DNA from: JBBRMY01 sp038230595
GTDB taxonomy: Bacteria > Bacteroidota > Ignavibacteria > Tepidaquicellales > Tepidaquicellaceae
NCBI GenBank assembly: GCA_038230595.1
Contig: JBBRMY010000052.1
Coordinates: 1-14,925, forward strand
Direction: 5' to 3'
DNA: 14,925 bases
The notes under the pieces are model-generated. The model ran no database searches. It was given only the letters and a program-made list of their open reading frames with translations, and was not told where the DNA came from. The first letter of the stretch is position 1, and each line of letters opens with the position of its first letter. Of this stretch, positions 13,357 to 14,925 are shown one piece after another. Made by a program: the position numbers and the translations under genes.

Positions 13357-14355
13357 TCAATGTAGTCTGTTCAAAAGCATTTCAGAGAACCAGAATAGCA
13401 TTTTTTTAGCTTCTGAATCCTTAAAGTATTCAAGTCTCTGCCTGGCATCATTAGTATAATTCTCAATTTCCTTTTTAGCGTTTTCAATTATTCCATTCTT
13501 CTCGTAGATGCTTCTTATTTTATTAATCGTTTCATCTTCATTTTTATGGATACCCTTTTCATTCACAATACTTTTTAATAGTTCGGTTTCAGTTGGATCA
13601 GTAGTGTGTTCGAAGGCATTTAAAAGAAGAAAAGTTTTTTTACCTTCTATAAGGTCGCCGCCTATCTTTTTACCCAGTTCTTTTTCATCAGCAATAATAT
13701 CAAGCATATCATCTTGTATCTGAAAAGCCATTCCAAGATCTAATGCAAAATTTCGAAGCTCACCAATTGATCTGTCATCCGCATTTCCAATTAGAGCGCC
13801 CATGACAGCGCTTGTCTCTAAAAGTTTTGCAGTTTTTTTTCTGATCATCAGAAGATATTCTTCGGAGCTTACGTTTTCTCGTTCTTCAAAATCTTTATCA
13901 TAACTTTGTCCCTCGCAAACTTCTATAACGCCTTCTGTGAAGACTTCTACTATTTTTTTTATATTAGCAGATTCAGTCTTTAAAAGTGATTTATATGCTA
14001 TGGCAATTAGATTATCACCGGCAAGTATTGCAGTATTTACATTCCATTTTTTATGGATCGTTTCATTCCCGCGTCTTGTTAAAGCATTGTCCATGATGTC
14101 ATCATGTACTAAAGTAAAATTGTGAAGTACCTCGATTGCTGCACCTGCATTAATTGCCGCATCAGAATCCCCTCCGGAGATCTGACAGCATAGCATTACC
14201 ATTAGCGGACGAATACGCTTACCGCCGCCTGAAAGAATATAATTTACAGGATCATAAAGGCTCTTTGGCTCAGAGTTTTTAACTAATGCACTGATGCAAT
14301 CATCAATACTCTGTTTATACTTATTATATGTGGTTTGATAGATATTCTGAGACAT
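13357..14355 (-). CDS. Polyprenyl diphosphate synthase (probable GGPP/short-to-medium chain)
   Basis: This 332-residue trans-prenyltransferase extends allylic diphosphates with IPP. Motifs are GGGKRIRP (43-50), the first aspartate-rich motif LVHDDIMDNALTRRG (82-96) with DDxxD and the Arg pair, EGQ (148-150), KKTA (173-176), the second aspartate-rich motif FQIQDDMLDIIAD (211-223) and GKKIGGDL (228-235). The first motif has no two-residue insertion, unlike bacterial FPP synthase IspA. The residue five before it is Phe80 rather than the small Ala of long-chain IspB-type enzymes, which favours a shorter product such as GGPP. That is inference from family rules. It heads an operon with HPr and lies divergent to the subtilase gene. 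Confidence 0.92.
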   Translation of the reverse strand: MSQNIYQTTYNKYKQSIDDCISALVKNSEPKSLYDPVNYILSGGGKRIRPLMVMLCCQISGGDSDAAINAGAAIEVLHNFTLVHDDIMDNALTRRGNETIHKKWNVNTAILAGDNLIAIAYKSLLKTESANIKKIVEVFTEGVIEVCEGQSYDKDFEERENVSSEEYLLMIRKKTAKLLETSAVMGALIGNADDRSIGELRNFALDLGMAFQIQDDMLDIIADEKELGKKIGGDLIEGKKTFLLLNAFEHTTDPTETELLKSIVNEKGIHKNEDETINKIRSIYEKNGIIENAKKEIENYTNDARQRLEYFKDSEAKKMLFWFSEMLLNRLH

Positions 14356-14488
14356 TCCGGGAAACTTTTCGAATTAACTGAGGTTAAAACAGAACCTATT
14401 AGAAGAATAAATAGTTAATTGTTTTTGAGAGTGTTAATATATAAAATATATACCTCATCTTATATGAATTAAATCAGAATAAACTTAC
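14356..14488. promoter_or_regulatory. Divergent promoter region
   Basis: These 133 AT-rich bases separate the minus-strand prenyl synthase gene and the plus-strand subtilase gene. Both promoters must lie here or nearby. TATATAAAATATATA at 14439-14453 is the most promoter-like AT tract. I see no clear -35 or operator palindrome. Confidence 0.4.
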
Positions 14489-14925
14489 ATGAAATTAATT
14501 AAAAGGCTTTCAGTTTTTAGCGCAATTATTTTTACAGTATTGATCTCGTTCTCCTTTACACCTGCAGATAATTCTGTTTCAACTAATAAATACTTTCTAA
14601 AATATGCTACAGACCGTAAACTTTCTTTAGAAGCAGAGATACCAGACTGGGCATTGCTGGATCCTGCAAAAGATGGATACGAAGGAACAAGTACTTTAGA
14701 GCTTTATAAATATATAACAGCAAATGGATTCAAAGTAAAGAAGCAGGTTGTAGTTGCTATTATTGATTCAGGAATTGATGTTGATCATCCTTCAATAAAA
14801 GATAATCTTTGGAATAATGATGCAGAAATAAACGGAGTTGAAGGTGTTGACGATGATGGTAATGGTTATATAGATGATTATCATGGATGGAATTTTCTTG
14901 GAACAACAGAAGGATTAAGCCTTGA
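14489..14925 (+). CDS. Secreted subtilisin-family (S8) serine peptidase, N-terminal part
   Basis: The first 145 codons are visible before the right edge. Residues 1-25 are a signal peptide (MKLIKRL, then hydrophobic SVFSAIIFTVLISFSFTPA). KQVVVAIIDSGIDVDHP (85-101) is the S8 catalytic Asp motif, with Asp93. DDDGNGYIDDYHGWNF (121-136) is the Ca-binding-like loop and following segment often seen in Bacteroidota subtilases. The catalytic His and Ser lie outside the window. The prosegment is short, so the mature domain begins early. The ATG at 14489 is chosen because it places the signal peptide at the N-terminus. It is probably an extracellular protease, possibly with more domains beyond the edge. 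Confidence 0.9.
   Translation, partial: MKLIKRLSVFSAIIFTVLISFSFTPADNSVSTNKYFLKYATDRKLSLEAEIPDWALLDPAKDGYEGTSTLELYKYITANGFKVKKQVVVAIIDSGIDVDHPSIKDNLWNNDAEINGVEGVDDDGNGYIDDYHGWNFLGTTEGLSL

Overview
The window looks like an AT-rich chromosome segment from the Bacteroidota/Chlorobi (FCB) group, most likely an Ignavibacteria-type organism. This is inferred from several signs: secreted proteins with short Bacteroidota-like signal peptides, a C-terminal surface-sorting-like beta domain, a large secreted subtilase, weak or absent Shine-Dalgarno sites, and a six-domain ribosomal protein S1 next to cmk. No rRNA, tRNA or CRISPR array is visible, so the placement is tentative.

Layout. Positions 1-764 (minus) hold an alpha/beta-hydrolase esterase that leaves the left edge. 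Positions 987-4113 (minus) are housekeeping genes: eno and queA form a tight pair (9-nt gap), followed by a terminator hairpin and then ispD (MEP isoprenoid pathway). From about 4.2 to 9.0 kb the region is accessory in character, visibly AT-richer in its first half and with long gene-poor stretches. It holds a secreted proteasome-fold Ntn hydrolase-like protein, a decayed gene, a one-pass membrane coiled-coil protein, and a four-gene operon (minus, 8426 to 6503). The operon reads hipB (XRE repressor), hipS (split HipA N-subdomain), hipT (HipA-like kinase core) and an S24/LexA-type peptidase domain without a DNA-binding domain. From 9061 the plus strand carries cmk and rpsA, which ends at a double terminator. 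On the minus strand follow a secreted M15-like metallopeptidase (11977-12912) and an operon of a polyprenyl diphosphate synthase and HPr (14355-13080). The start of a secreted subtilase (plus) runs off the right edge.

The most notable content is the hipB-hipS-hipT-S24 operon. The first three genes match the tripartite HipBST toxin-antitoxin organisation, including the Ser-Ile-Ser Gly-rich loop of HipT. The fourth gene is spaced for translational coupling (TAA, one base, ATG) and encodes a Ser/Lys-dyad S24 domain. HipS also lacks any tryptophan, the residue type that (as I recall) blocks the kinase site in the E. coli system. The second notable item is the secreted Ntn hydrolase-like protein, whose Thr/Asp/Lys triad sits at exactly the proteasome beta-subunit spacing (1/17/33) behind a signal peptide and short propeptide.

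Repeats also shape the region. A TTTGCG-type dispersed repeat appears to supply the last codons and stop of ispD. A nested inverted repeat lies next to it. GGCTAAAGCC and CCCCGACC-type hairpin repeats occupy the gap before cmk.
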